Assembly (NCBI GenBank): GCA_014802435.1
Contig: JAAVCG010000031.1
Coordinates: 1-64,000, forward strand
Length of the DNA stretch: 64,000 nt
DNA from: Bacteroides sp.
GTDB lineage: Bacteria; Bacteroidota; Bacteroidia; Bacteroidales; Muribaculaceae
Reading direction: 5' to 3'
The notes under the pieces are model-generated. The model was not told the origin of the DNA, made no database searches, and saw nothing but the letters and a program-made list of their open reading frames with translations. Below are positions 57,645 through 64,000 of the stretch, in pieces; positions within the stretch are counted from its first letter, which is position 1; each line of letters begins with the position of its first letter. The position numbers and the translations under genes were made by a program.

Positions 57645-57915
57645 ATGGTCGCATACCAAGAGAGAGGCCGAGGCGCTCAAGAATACGCTCGATTTCATCC
57701 ACTGACTTGGCGCCGAGCCTGCTAATCTTGAACAAATCCTCACGGGTGAGCCTCACTAAATCCCTCAGTCGGCTTATGCCCGCATCATCAAGAGGGATAG
57801 CTATCCGCATCGGCATATCAACTTCAATGATATGTGCCGAAAGAAGCTGCTCCATGTGGAGCCTCACCTCATCATATTTATCAAAAGAATTATCAGGAGT
57901 AGGTCTTTCGTACAT
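57643..57915 (-). CDS. Free-standing RNA polymerase alpha C-terminal domain protein
   Basis: 90 residues. From about 37 on: IAIPLDDAGISRLRDLVRLTREDLFKISRLGAKSVDEIERILERLGLSLGM, which follows the alpha-CTD pattern (helix, RxGDLxxxTExDLLxxxxLGxKSLxEIxxxLxxxGLxLGM). The first 36 residues are new. It has no other part of RpoA. It could bind promoters or regulators in competition with, or in support of, the host alpha subunit. Own promoter at 58007. Confidence 0.8.
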   Translation of the reverse strand: MYERPTPDNSFDKYDEVRLHMEQLLSAHIIEVDMPMRIAIPLDDAGISRLRDLVRLTREDLFKISRLGAKSVDEIERILERLGLSLGMRP

Positions 57916-57933
57916 AATATTTTAAGAAGAAAT

Positions 57934-57957
57934 GGAGAGAGGAACCACCCTCTCTCC
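57934..57957 (-). promoter_or_regulatory. Leader hairpin of the alpha-CTD gene
   Basis: GGAGAGAGG/CCTCTCTCC, a perfect 9-bp stem with a 6-base loop, 18 bp before the ATG on the minus strand. No T run, so more likely to affect translation or stability than termination. On the plus strand a copy of the leader motif AAGTCAAACCAAT lies at 57959-57971, away from any gene. Confidence 0.5.
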
Positions 57958-58006
57958 CAAGTCAAACCAATAAGCCACCGGTCTATGGTAGAACTTACTG
58001 ACGCTG

Positions 58007-58038
58007 CAAAGATAACACTTTATTTTAAATTATCCAAA
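58007..58038 (-). promoter_or_regulatory. Promoter of the alpha-CTD gene
   Basis: Minus strand TTTG (58038-58035), 20 bp, TATCTTTG (58014-58007), followed by CAG. It overlaps the last codons of the integrase. Confidence 0.8.
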
Positions 58039-59192
58039 ACCTGACGTACGGCCTGTGTCGCCATTTCAGGAGTTACGGAAATATAAGCGTAGAGCGAGGT
58101 GCCTCCCTTGTTCACCTTATGACCGAGAATATAGTCTATTACACTGGTCCCGATTCCAAGATTAAAAGCGTGTTGCGAGAATGATTTTCGGGCTGAATAA
58201 TAGATTAGCTGATTGATACCCGTAGCGTTCGCAATGTTTCGCAGGTGGTTTTTGACGAAGTTATGATGGCTCCGCAATGATTTACTATGCGCAACGCATA
58301 TATGGCCGTCGCTATCTTTGTATCGGCCTATAATATCCTTCGCTTCATCAGGGATATCAAACTCCACATATTTGTTAAATTTTGGCTTGAGTTCCGTCTT
58401 CTTCCTTATGTAACGAATTGTATCCGTCTGCTTATTGAAATCGATTTCCAGCAGGTCCGCGAGATTAATACCTCCGAGATAGTAGGAAAGCATGAAGATA
58501 TCACGGGCTTTTGCTTGCCACTTGTTAGTTATCTCCATATCCCTGAGTTGCTTTACCTCGTCAACTGAAAGCCAGGATTGGCGTATCTCAGTCGGCGGCA
58601 ACTCGTACCTGAAAAACGGATCAACTCGAAATTGAACATAGCCACAGCCCTTCGCGTAGTTAAGCAGGGTTCTCAAGAAAGTAATAATGATACGAACCGT
58701 CGAGGGCTTTGCCCTACTGCGAAGTTGCTTGTCAAGGCTGAGAATAGTCGCATGCGTAACATTTTCGGCAAGCATAGACCCGTTTATACAACGTGATATG
58801 CAATTCCACTGTGTTCTATAACATTTTGCAGTACTCGGCTTGATTCGAGCATAGGTTATATACTCATCAAATATAGATTGAAGAGTGCGATGCTTGGAGT
58901 TGCCGGCGTTCAGGAGTTGATAAACCAGTTCCGGACAAGTCAGGCCGCTGGTATATTCAAGCCCATCAAGCACTGACTGATAGTATTGGAGATACTTGCG
59001 GACCTTGACGTTGAGCATAGCCGCATCAGGTCGTTTGACGACATGGCCGTTCTTAAACTCGCTGTTGGAGTTAAGAACGATGTCAGTGACTATGTAACGG
59101 GTTTGTCCGTTATGAGCAACGGAGATTCTGACTTTGTTTTTGCCGCCCTTAACCGCCTTAGAGGAAATGACGACCGCATTTAATGTTGCCAT
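58020..59192 (-). CDS. int: Phage integrase, IntDOT-like tyrosine recombinase
   Basis: ATG at 59192 (MATLNAVVISSKAVKGGKN) gives 390 residues; a longer frame to 59321 would code through the attachment site. N-terminal arm-binding and SAM-like domains (about 1-210) precede the catalytic half. Arg I is replaced (YYLGGINLADLLEI, Asn in the usual place), the second box is YYSARKSFSQH, and LGHKVNKGGTSLYAYIS holds the Tyr. Loss of Arg I is known from IntDOT and relatives in Bacteroidetes. Integrates and excises the phage. Confidence 0.9.
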   Translation of the reverse strand: MATLNAVVISSKAVKGGKNKVRISVAHNGQTRYIVTDIVLNSNSEFKNGHVVKRPDAAMLNVKVRKYLQYYQSVLDGLEYTSGLTCPELVYQLLNAGNSKHRTLQSIFDEYITYARIKPSTAKCYRTQWNCISRCINGSMLAENVTHATILSLDKQLRSRAKPSTVRIIITFLRTLLNYAKGCGYVQFRVDPFFRYELPPTEIRQSWLSVDEVKQLRDMEITNKWQAKARDIFMLSYYLGGINLADLLEIDFNKQTDTIRYIRKKTELKPKFNKYVEFDIPDEAKDIIGRYKDSDGHICVAHSKSLRSHHNFVKNHLRNIANATGINQLIYYSARKSFSQHAFNLGIGTSVIDYILGHKVNKGGTSLYAYISVTPEMATQAVRQVLDNLK

Positions 59193-59226
59193 AATTATTA
59201 TTTTTTTAGTGATATTTTGGATTATT

Positions 59227-59250
59227 TTCGGACAATTTTGAGGAAATGTT
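59227..59250 (+). other. Candidate attR core
   Basis: TTCGGACAATTTTG then AGGAAATGTT: 23 of 24 bases as at 183-206. It lies 35 bp upstream of the integrase start. The single mismatch may lie in the overlap region or reflect a non-identical attB. Host sequence resumes to the right. Confidence 0.7.
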
Positions 59251-59370
59251 TTAGGCAAAAATGGCTGTTTTTGAGGCTTTTTGCGCACACCATATATGGT
59301 CTCTTTTCTCCGAATATACAAATATAACCCCTCTGATATTCAGTAAATTCTATTAGTTAGCATAATTGCT

Positions 59371-59401
59371 TTTGAATTGTTACTGAAAATTACTATCTTT
59401 G
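59371..59401 (+). promoter_or_regulatory. Host promoter
   Basis: TTTG 59371-59374, 19 bp, TATCTTTG 59394-59401, then CACC. Drives the gene at 59413 and probably crcB. Confidence 0.8.
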
Positions 59402-59412
59402 CACCAAAAAAT

Positions 59413-59703
59413 ATGAATAATAAGCTGATAACTCCTCCGGATTTCACCCCCTCAGAGGATGAAATTAAGGTTATGAGCGGCCCTGACGCGGGGCTGCATG
59501 ACTCTATCTATGAACTGCCGGTTGGCCCGGAACTTCCGGATGCCGTAAGGGAGCTTTATGAGTTGGCCCGGGAATGGGACCAGACCACTTTTTATATCAC
59601 TCCGCTTCAGGGGGTTAGTCCCGCCGAGGGTCAGCGCCTGTTTGCGCCATTCCGGAAGCTCTATAATGTCAGGTTTCCGAAAGAATATCTCGCCGATGAA
59701 TAA
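59413..59703 (+). CDS. Host hypothetical protein upstream of crcB
   Basis: ATG at 59413 gives 96 residues (MNNKLITPPDFTPSEDEIKVM), soluble, with DQTTFYITPLQGVSPAEGQRL. No recognised family. Its end overlaps the crcB start by 8 bp, so the two are co-translated. Confidence 0.6.
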   Translation: MNNKLITPPDFTPSEDEIKVMSGPDAGLHDSIYELPVGPELPDAVRELYELAREWDQTTFYITPLQGVSPAEGQRLFAPFRKLYNVRFPKEYLADE

Positions 59704-60043
59704 TCAATTACTGAATTTTTTGACAGTAGGGGCGGGTGGCGCCGTCGGGGCTATGATGCGTTATGGCCTCAGCATGCTCTTAGTGGGTCAGCCGTTGATT
59801 GCAACTATGGCGGCCAATGTTGCCGGTTCGTTCCTAATAGGCCTCGCCATGGCGACGGCCCGGGGGCGGGTGTTGCTTTTTCTGACCGTAGGTCTTTGCG
59901 GTGGATTCACCACTTTTTCCACCTTTTCCGCTCAGACTTTAGGGCTGATTCAAGGCGGGAATTATCAGTCGGCCTTAGGGTATGCCCTGCTGAGTGTTAT
60001 TCTCTGCCTTGGGGCAACGTATTCAGCCCTGCGACTCACTTGA
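59696..60043 (+). CDS. crcB: Fluoride ion channel CrcB/Fluc
   Basis: ATG at 59696 gives 115 residues with four hydrophobic helices. The motifs GGAVGAMMRYG, NVAGSFLIGLAMA and GLCGGFTTFSTFSAQ are the channel signature: conserved Asn and the GGxTTFSTF phenylalanine box. It exports fluoride as a dual-topology dimer. No fluoride riboswitch was recognised upstream. Confidence 0.93.
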   Translation: MNNQLLNFLTVGAGGAVGAMMRYGLSMLLVGQPLIATMAANVAGSFLIGLAMATARGRVLLFLTVGLCGGFTTFSTFSAQTLGLIQGGNYQSALGYALLSVILCLGATYSALRLT

Positions 60044-60063
60044 GCGGAATCGCAGGGCTGATT
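60024..60063 (+). terminator. Terminator at the end of crcB
   Basis: CAGCCCTGCGA/TCGCAGGGCTG, an 11-bp stem (60024-60034, 60050-60060) overlapping the crcB stop, followed by ATTTAA. It probably also serves the convergent gene. Confidence 0.75.
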
Positions 60064-60069
60064 TAACGG

Positions 60070-60366
60070 TTATTTATGGTGGTGGTGCTGTTGATGATGA
60101 TGGTGCTGCTGTTTGGCGAACTTCTTGGCCTGTTTTTGCTGCTTCTTGACCATCTTTTTGTAGCGTTTGATTTCCTTCTTGGAGGGTTTGTGATGGTGAT
60201 GATGGCAGGGGGGAGGCGGCGGAGGCAGCGGAACAGCCGGGCCGGCCGTAGAAACGTAGACGGAGTTTCCCTGCGGGGTCAGGACAACCTGATAGTTGAC
60301 CTTGGCGGCAATTGGAGCGGAAGCGAAGATAATCGCTGCGGCAGCCAGGAGAATTGAGCGTTTCAT
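60070..60366 (-). CDS. Exported histidine-rich protein
   Basis: 98 residues: signal peptide (MKRSILLAAAAIIFASAPIAAK), a short beta part, a Pro run (PLPPPPPPCHHHHHK), a Lys-rich helix and a HHHHQQHHHH tail. Probably periplasmic and able to bind Ni, Zn or Cu, or simply a low-complexity envelope protein. No close family. Confidence 0.65.
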   Translation of the reverse strand: MKRSILLAAAAIIFASAPIAAKVNYQVVLTPQGNSVYVSTAGPAVPLPPPPPPCHHHHHKPSKKEIKRYKKMVKKQQKQAKKFAKQQHHHHQQHHHHK

Positions 60367-60421
60367 ATCGTTTAGTTTTTTAGGGGTTATGTTTGTTAGA
60401 CACGTAAAGCCCCTAAAAAGT

Positions 60422-61603
60422 TTAACGCAGCTCGATTTTTAATTCGGAGAGGGCACGCTCGGCCTTTTGGCGGGCAAGGTCAACGGAGCTGTCAGTAGCG
60501 AGGATAACCGCCATGCGTCGATGGCCATTGACCTCGGGTTTGCCAAACACTCTCATTGCGGTTCCCGGCTCGGCAAGCACCCGGTCAAGATTGCTGAGGA
60601 TAATCTCCTTTGATGAGCCTTCAACGACGACGGCGGCGGAGGCCGACGGTCCGTAAAAGCGGATTTCCGGGACGGGAAGGCCCAAGATTGCACGCGCATG
60701 GAGGGCAAATTCGCTCAGGTCCTGTGAAATCATAGTGACCATGCCGGTGTCGTGGGGTCGGGGAGAGACTTCTGAGAAGATAACCTCATCGCCCTTAACG
60801 AAGAGTTCAACGCCGAAAATGCCGTAACCGCCCAGAGCATCAGTGACTTTGCGGGCAATCTCACGCGCCTTTTCCATGGCGGGGGCCGACATGGGTTGCG
60901 GCTGCCATGAGAATCGGTAGTCGCCGTTTTCCTGATAGTGGCCAACGGGTTCGCAGAATGTCGTTCCGGAGATGGAGCGGACAGTGAGCAGGGTTATTTC
61001 ATAGTCGAAGTCAACAAAACCTTCAACGATGACTCTTCCGGCATCGGCGCGGGCACCTTCGCGAGCTTCCTTCCATGCGGCATCGACCTGCTCAGGGGTG
61101 CGCACGGTTGATTGGCCGTGGCCGCTGCTGCTCATGACGGGTTTGACCACACAGGGAAGGCCTATCTCGTCAATGGCCCGGTGAAATTCCTCAAGCGATG
61201 AAGCGAAGCGATAAGGGGAGGTCTTGATTCCTAACTCCTCGGCGGCGAGGCGGCGGATTCCTTCGCGATTCATAGTCAGGAGGGTGGCGGCAGCCGTCGG
61301 AGTGACGTTAAAACCTTCTTTTTCAAGCTTCACCAGCTCGGGAGTGGCAATGGCTTCCACCTCGGGGATAATATGGTCCGGCTTTTCTTCCAAAACCACT
61401 TGGCGCAGGGCCTCGGCATTAGTCATGTCAAATACTCGGGCGCGGTTAGCCACTTGCATAGCCGGCGCATCAGCATACTTATCACAGGCAATGACCTCGA
61501 CGCCATAGCGCTGGAGTTCGATTGCCACTTCTTTGCCTAATTCGCCGCTGCCCAGGAGCAGGGCCTTCGTTCCGGAGGGAGTGAATGGGGTTCCGATTTT
61601 CAT
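60422..61603 (-). CDS. purT: Formate-dependent phosphoribosylglycinamide formyltransferase
   Basis: 393 residues, the usual length for PurT. ATP-grasp enzyme: [27 protein letters not shown] at the start, [17 protein letters not shown] (ATP loop), [43 protein letters not shown]. Makes formyl-GAR in purine synthesis using formate and ATP. Faces the crcB genes. Confidence 0.95.
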   Translation of the reverse strand: MKIGTPFTPSGTKALLLGSGELGKEVAIELQRYGVEVIACDKYADAPAMQVANRARVFDMTNAEALRQVVLEEKPDHIIPEVEAIATPELVKLEKEGFNVTPTAAATLLTMNREGIRRLAAEELGIKTSPYRFASSLEEFHRAIDEIGLPCVVKPVMSSSGHGQSTVRTPEQVDAAWKEAREGARADAGRVIVEGFVDFDYEITLLTVRSISGTTFCEPVGHYQENGDYRFSWQPQPMSAPAMEKAREIARKVTDALGGYGIFGVELFVKGDEVIFSEVSPRPHDTGMVTMISQDLSEFALHARAILGLPVPEIRFYGPSASAAVVVEGSSKEIILSNLDRVLAEPGTAMRVFGKPEVNGHRRMAVILATDSSVDLARQKAERALSELKIELR

Positions 61604-61631
61604 GTCAGAGTGGAATTGGGGGATGGGTGGA

Positions 61632-62330
61632 TTAGCCTAATCGGCTGATGTTATGGAGTTGGGGCTCGTCGAGAATACGGATTCGGCGGCCGTCGACAGT
61701 AATCAGGTGCTCATTGACAAAGGCGGAGAGAGTGCGGATTGCATTAGCCGTTGTCATGTTTGAGAGGTTGGCAAGGTCCTCGCGGCTCATGTAGATTCGG
61801 AGGGTTGACTTATCATCCTCGTAGCCGTAATTTTCAGCGAGTACAATCAGCGCCTCGGCCAATCGGCCGCGGATATGCTTTTGGGTTAGATTGACAATCT
61901 TGGTGTCAGAGGAGCCGAGGTTAGTCGCCAACTCCTTGATAAAGAAGCGGGCAACGGCATTGTTTTGCTCAATGAGCTCTTCAACCACCGCCAGCGGGAG
62001 AGTGCCGATAGTACACTGCTCAAATGCCGAAGCGGAGCTGACATAAGTCTCTCCGGCAAAGAAAGCACGATATCCGAAATATTGCACCGGACGAATCAAA
62101 CGAATAATCTGTGACCTACCGCCGACACCCTCTTTCCATTTCTTCACCTTGCCGGAAATGAGACACCAAAGGTATTCCGGGGTATCCTTCTCGGAATAGA
62201 TGGTCTCATTCTTTTTATAATGATGCAGGGTAAAGTTTTCCGTTACCAGCCGCTTTTCGTCGGCCGACAACACAGACCAGAGTTCGGACAAATCCTCACT
62301 AATAACTTGTTCAAGAACTTCGCGTATCAT
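61632..62330 (-). CDS. Crp/Fnr-family transcriptional regulator
   Basis: ATG at 62330 ([18 protein letters not shown]) gives 232 residues; an earlier ATG lies at the transcription start. N-terminal cyclic-nucleotide-like domain ([43 protein letters not shown]) and C-terminal winged helix ([27 protein letters not shown]). No Cys cluster for iron-sulfur, so not Fnr itself. 28 bp upstream of purT; possibly an operon. Confidence 0.88.
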   Translation of the reverse strand: MIREVLEQVISEDLSELWSVLSADEKRLVTENFTLHHYKKNETIYSEKDTPEYLWCLISGKVKKWKEGVGGRSQIIRLIRPVQYFGYRAFFAGETYVSSASAFEQCTIGTLPLAVVEELIEQNNAVARFFIKELATNLGSSDTKIVNLTQKHIRGRLAEALIVLAENYGYEDDKSTLRIYMSREDLANLSNMTTANAIRTLSAFVNEHLITVDGRRIRILDEPQLHNISRLG

Positions 62331-62357
62331 CTTAATATATGAACCTATAGGGGACTG

Positions 62358-62365
62358 CAAAGTTA
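62358..62365 (-). promoter_or_regulatory. Promoter -7 box of the Crp/Fnr gene
   Basis: Minus strand TAACTTTG followed by CAG, 28 bp upstream of the ATG at 62330. Confidence 0.6.
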
Positions 62366-62416
62366 CGAAAAATAATTCAAACTCCCAAATTTAGACGATA
62401 GCACCCTTTTATTTTT

Positions 62417-62546
62417 AGACCAGAGCCCCATAGCAACTATAGCATTGCGGGCCCGGCTTTTATTTTTTTTAAGGAGGGGAGCAATCCCTCCTTAAAAAAA
62501 ATCAGGGGCAACAAATAAAACTATAGTTGCTATGGGGCTCTGGTCT
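62417..62546. repeat. 130-bp nested inverted repeat (MITE-like or double hairpin)
   Basis: The 26-bp arms 62417-62442 and 62521-62546 are perfectly complementary. Inside lies a second perfect 17-bp palindrome (62462-62478, 62486-62502) of an A/T run plus AAGGAGGG, loop GAGCAAT. Runs are T before and A after the stem, opposite to a terminator. It sits between divergent promoters of the Crp/Fnr and thymidine kinase genes. It could be a non-autonomous element or a strong RNA structure. Confidence 0.7.
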
Positions 62547-62563
62547 TAAAAAAAGGGGGGCGC

Positions 62564-62594
62564 TTTGAGGTTTCAAGAAAAATTCGTAAATTTG
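62564..62594 (+). promoter_or_regulatory. Promoter of tdk
   Basis: TTTG 62564-62567, 19 bp, TAAATTTG 62587-62594, 22 bp before the ATG. Confidence 0.75.
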
Positions 62595-62616
62595 AGGCGG
62601 TTTTTTTTAGAAAATT

Positions 62617-63249
62617 ATGGAACGTAAAGGCAAATTATACTTCAGATATGGGACTATGGGGTCGGCAAAAACGGCCCTGCTCCTGACTACGGCTTATAAC
62701 TTTGAAGAGCGCGGCATGCGTTATATCTGCATGAAGCCGGTAATTGATACTCGCGACCGGAAGAACGTTATCCGTTCCCGAATAGGCATAGAGCGTGAAT
62801 GTCAATGGATTATGGCGGATACAGACTTGTATCTGACGGCGACGAAGCTATGTGAGGAGGCCGGCTGCCTGATCGAGTGGTTCTTGATTGATGAGGCACA
62901 GTTTCTGACGGCGGAGCAGGTTGATCAGTTGGCCCAGTTGGTTGATGACTACGGGATCAACGTGATATGCTACGGCTTGCGTACAGATTTCCGGACTCAT
63001 GCTTTTGAGGGCTCGATGAGGCTGTTTGAGATAGCTGATACGATTGATGAAATCAAGAGCACCTGTTCATGCGGGCGCAAAACGATTGTTAACGCGCGCA
63101 TTGACTCTCATGGCGACATTGTCCAGGAGGGCGCGCAGGTTGAAATCGGCGGCGACGAAAAGTATATAGCCATTTGCCGTAACTGCTGGCGCAATAAGCG
63201 CATAGAGCAGGCTACAAAAAACTCTCTTCCTTTTGATTCATATGATTAA
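62617..63249 (+). CDS. tdk: Thymidine kinase
   Basis: 210 residues. P-loop YGTMGSAKT (11-19), FLIDEAQFL (Walker B-like), LRTDFRTHAFEGS and a zinc site (CSCGRK, CRNCW) mark a type II thymidine kinase, which phosphorylates thymidine for salvage. Its length fits the family. Overlaps the next gene by 8 bp. Confidence 0.94.
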   Translation: MERKGKLYFRYGTMGSAKTALLLTTAYNFEERGMRYICMKPVIDTRDRKNVIRSRIGIERECQWIMADTDLYLTATKLCEEAGCLIEWFLIDEAQFLTAEQVDQLAQLVDDYGINVICYGLRTDFRTHAFEGSMRLFEIADTIDEIKSTCSCGRKTIVNARIDSHGDIVQEGAQVEIGGDEKYIAICRNCWRNKRIEQATKNSLPFDSYD

Positions 63250-64000
63250 ACGACTGTTTATTATAATCCTGCTTATTGGTGCCGGGCTTGGAGTCCGGGC
63301 CGGTGAGCTGACCTTTGGCAATGAGGACCTTTCATTCAGGGTCACTTATAAATGGGGCCTCATACATAAGGTTGCAGGCTCGGCCGACATTAAGCTGACC
63401 AAGAAAAGTGACGGTTATCATGCAATATTGACGGCGCGGACTCAGCCCTGGGCCGACAAAATCTTCATGGTCCGCGACACTCTGACGGGCATCATGCGCC
63501 TGGATGATATGTCGCCGCTGCTCTATGACAAGTCGACTCATGAAGACAAGCAATACCGCCACGACATTATCCATTACACCTATCATGGCAATCGCGCCAT
63601 CGCTAAGGTTGAGCGCTTCAAGCGCCTGAAAAACGGACGGACGGAGACGGCAGATACGCTGATGTCGGCGCTGCTTCCGGCCGTTGATATGCTCAGCGTG
63701 TATTATTACGTGCGCAGGCTCCCGTTTGAAAACATGAAGAAGGGGACAATCAGCAAGGCCAATATTTTTTCAGGCAAGAAAATCGAGAAGCTCTCCATTA
63801 CTTATGATGGCGACGAGCAGCTTGAACTCAACGGCAAGAAATATGACTGTTACCGCATTCATTTCATGTTCAGCTCCGAGCGCATCAAGAACTCATCCAA
63901 GCCGATGAAGGCCTGGATAGTCAAGACCGGAAGCCGAATTCCGGTCAAGCTCGAGGGCGAACTTCCCATAGGAAAAATTCAAATACTCTATAACGAACCA
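63242..64000 (+). CDS. DUF3108 exported protein (cut by window end)
   Basis: 253 codons from ATG 63242 to the window edge without a stop. Signal peptide (MIKRLFIIILLIGAGLGVRAG), then a beta-rich domain with LSFRVTYKWGLIHKVAGSADI and, near the end, KPMKAWIVKTGSRIPVKLEG, typical of DUF3108, a periplasmic or outer-membrane-associated domain. Function unknown. Co-translated with tdk. Confidence 0.75.
   Translation, partial: MIKRLFIIILLIGAGLGVRAGELTFGNEDLSFRVTYKWGLIHKVAGSADIKLTKKSDGYHAILTARTQPWADKIFMVRDTLTGIMRLDDMSPLLYDKSTHEDKQYRHDIIHYTYHGNRAIAKVERFKRLKNGRTETADTLMSALLPAVDMLSVYYYVRRLPFENMKKGTISKANIFSGKKIEKLSITYDGDEQLELNGKKYDCYRIHFMFSSERIKNSSKPMKAWIVKTGSRIPVKLEGELPIGKIQILYNEP

Larger units (their letters stand above)
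183..59250. mobile_element. Integrated temperate siphophage (prophage), about 59 kb
   Basis: The region runs from one copy of a 24-bp repeat to the other and holds every module of a tailed temperate phage. These are repressor and integrase at opposite ends, recombination and replication, terminase, HK97-type head, long non-contractile tail and lysis genes. No sheath gene is seen and the tape measure has 1418 residues, which argues for a siphovirus. At about 0.15 nm per residue the tail would be near 210 nm (inference). I see no broken structural gene, so the prophage may be functional. Confidence 0.93.

Noticed and set aside
59193..59321. Upstream extension of the integrase (43 more codons)
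   Set aside because: The extension runs through the attachment repeat, has no family-like sequence, and the start at 59192 gives the normal N-terminus.
59413..59700. Possible fluoride riboswitch before crcB
   Set aside because: crcB overlaps the preceding gene, and the leader before 59413 is about 10 bases long, too short for one.

Overview
The window is a Bacteroidales chromosome segment, probably Muribaculaceae or a relative, carrying an almost complete temperate siphophage of about 59 kb. The host call rests on promoters of the Bacteroidetes type (TTTG, 19-20 bp, TAnnTTTG), which recur throughout, and on families largely restricted to that phylum (DUF3276/PUR, DUF3127, the DUF6808-like lysis protein, an IntDOT-like integrase). 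A 24-bp imperfect direct repeat at 183-206 and 59227-59250 is my candidate for attL and attR. Host genes flank it: to the left only a leftward promoter and perhaps the first codons of a gene; to the right a small unknown protein, a CrcB fluoride channel, a His-rich exported protein, PurT, a Crp/Fnr regulator, thymidine kinase and a truncated DUF3108 protein.

Layout of the prophage, left to right. (1) 208-1638: leftward lysogeny operon of HTH repressor, membrane protein and lipoprotein, with a palindromic operator inside the rightward early promoter. (2) 1790-7137: small early genes mixed with non-coding DNA that holds five tRNA-like elements. These have complete acceptor and T arms, but three have an anticodon arm closed by only 4 bases and the others have 10-base, 12-base or rearranged arms. 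A sixth lies at 29153-29232 on the minus strand with its own promoter and terminator. (3) 7255-14543: recombination and replication genes (ERF annealing protein, PD-(D/E)XK nuclease, DUF3127 SSB-like protein, NinB-like protein, SNF2 helicase, VRR-NUC nuclease, initiator-like protein with iterons inside the gene, DnaC-like loader). (4) 14645-30941: ParB-like proteins, a putative base-modifying glycosyltransferase, a second tyrosine recombinase, many small accessory genes, an RlmN-like radical SAM enzyme, a cytosine-5 DNA methyltransferase, a PBECR-like nuclease, a sugar-nucleotide epimerase and a phosphoribosyltransferase. (5) 31118-46240: packaging, head and tail genes through a 1418-residue tape measure protein. 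(6) 46272-48296: HicAB, an ECF-type sigma factor and a DUF2693 protein. (7) 48444-55479: tail tip and fibre genes, one ending in an endonuclease/exonuclease/phosphatase domain. (8) 55680-57458: ribbon-helix-helix regulator, holin, lysozyme and a spanin-like protein. (9) 57643-59192: a free-standing RNA polymerase alpha C-terminal domain and the integrase, both leftward.

Two systems look least explained. One is the set of tRNA-like RNAs without a usable anticodon loop, some sharing leader hairpins. The other is transcription control: five copies of one promoter type with an altered -7 box lie upstream of phage genes, and the phage encodes both a sigma factor and an alpha-CTD protein that could act on host RNA polymerase. 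All functional statements come from reading the sequence; no database search was run.
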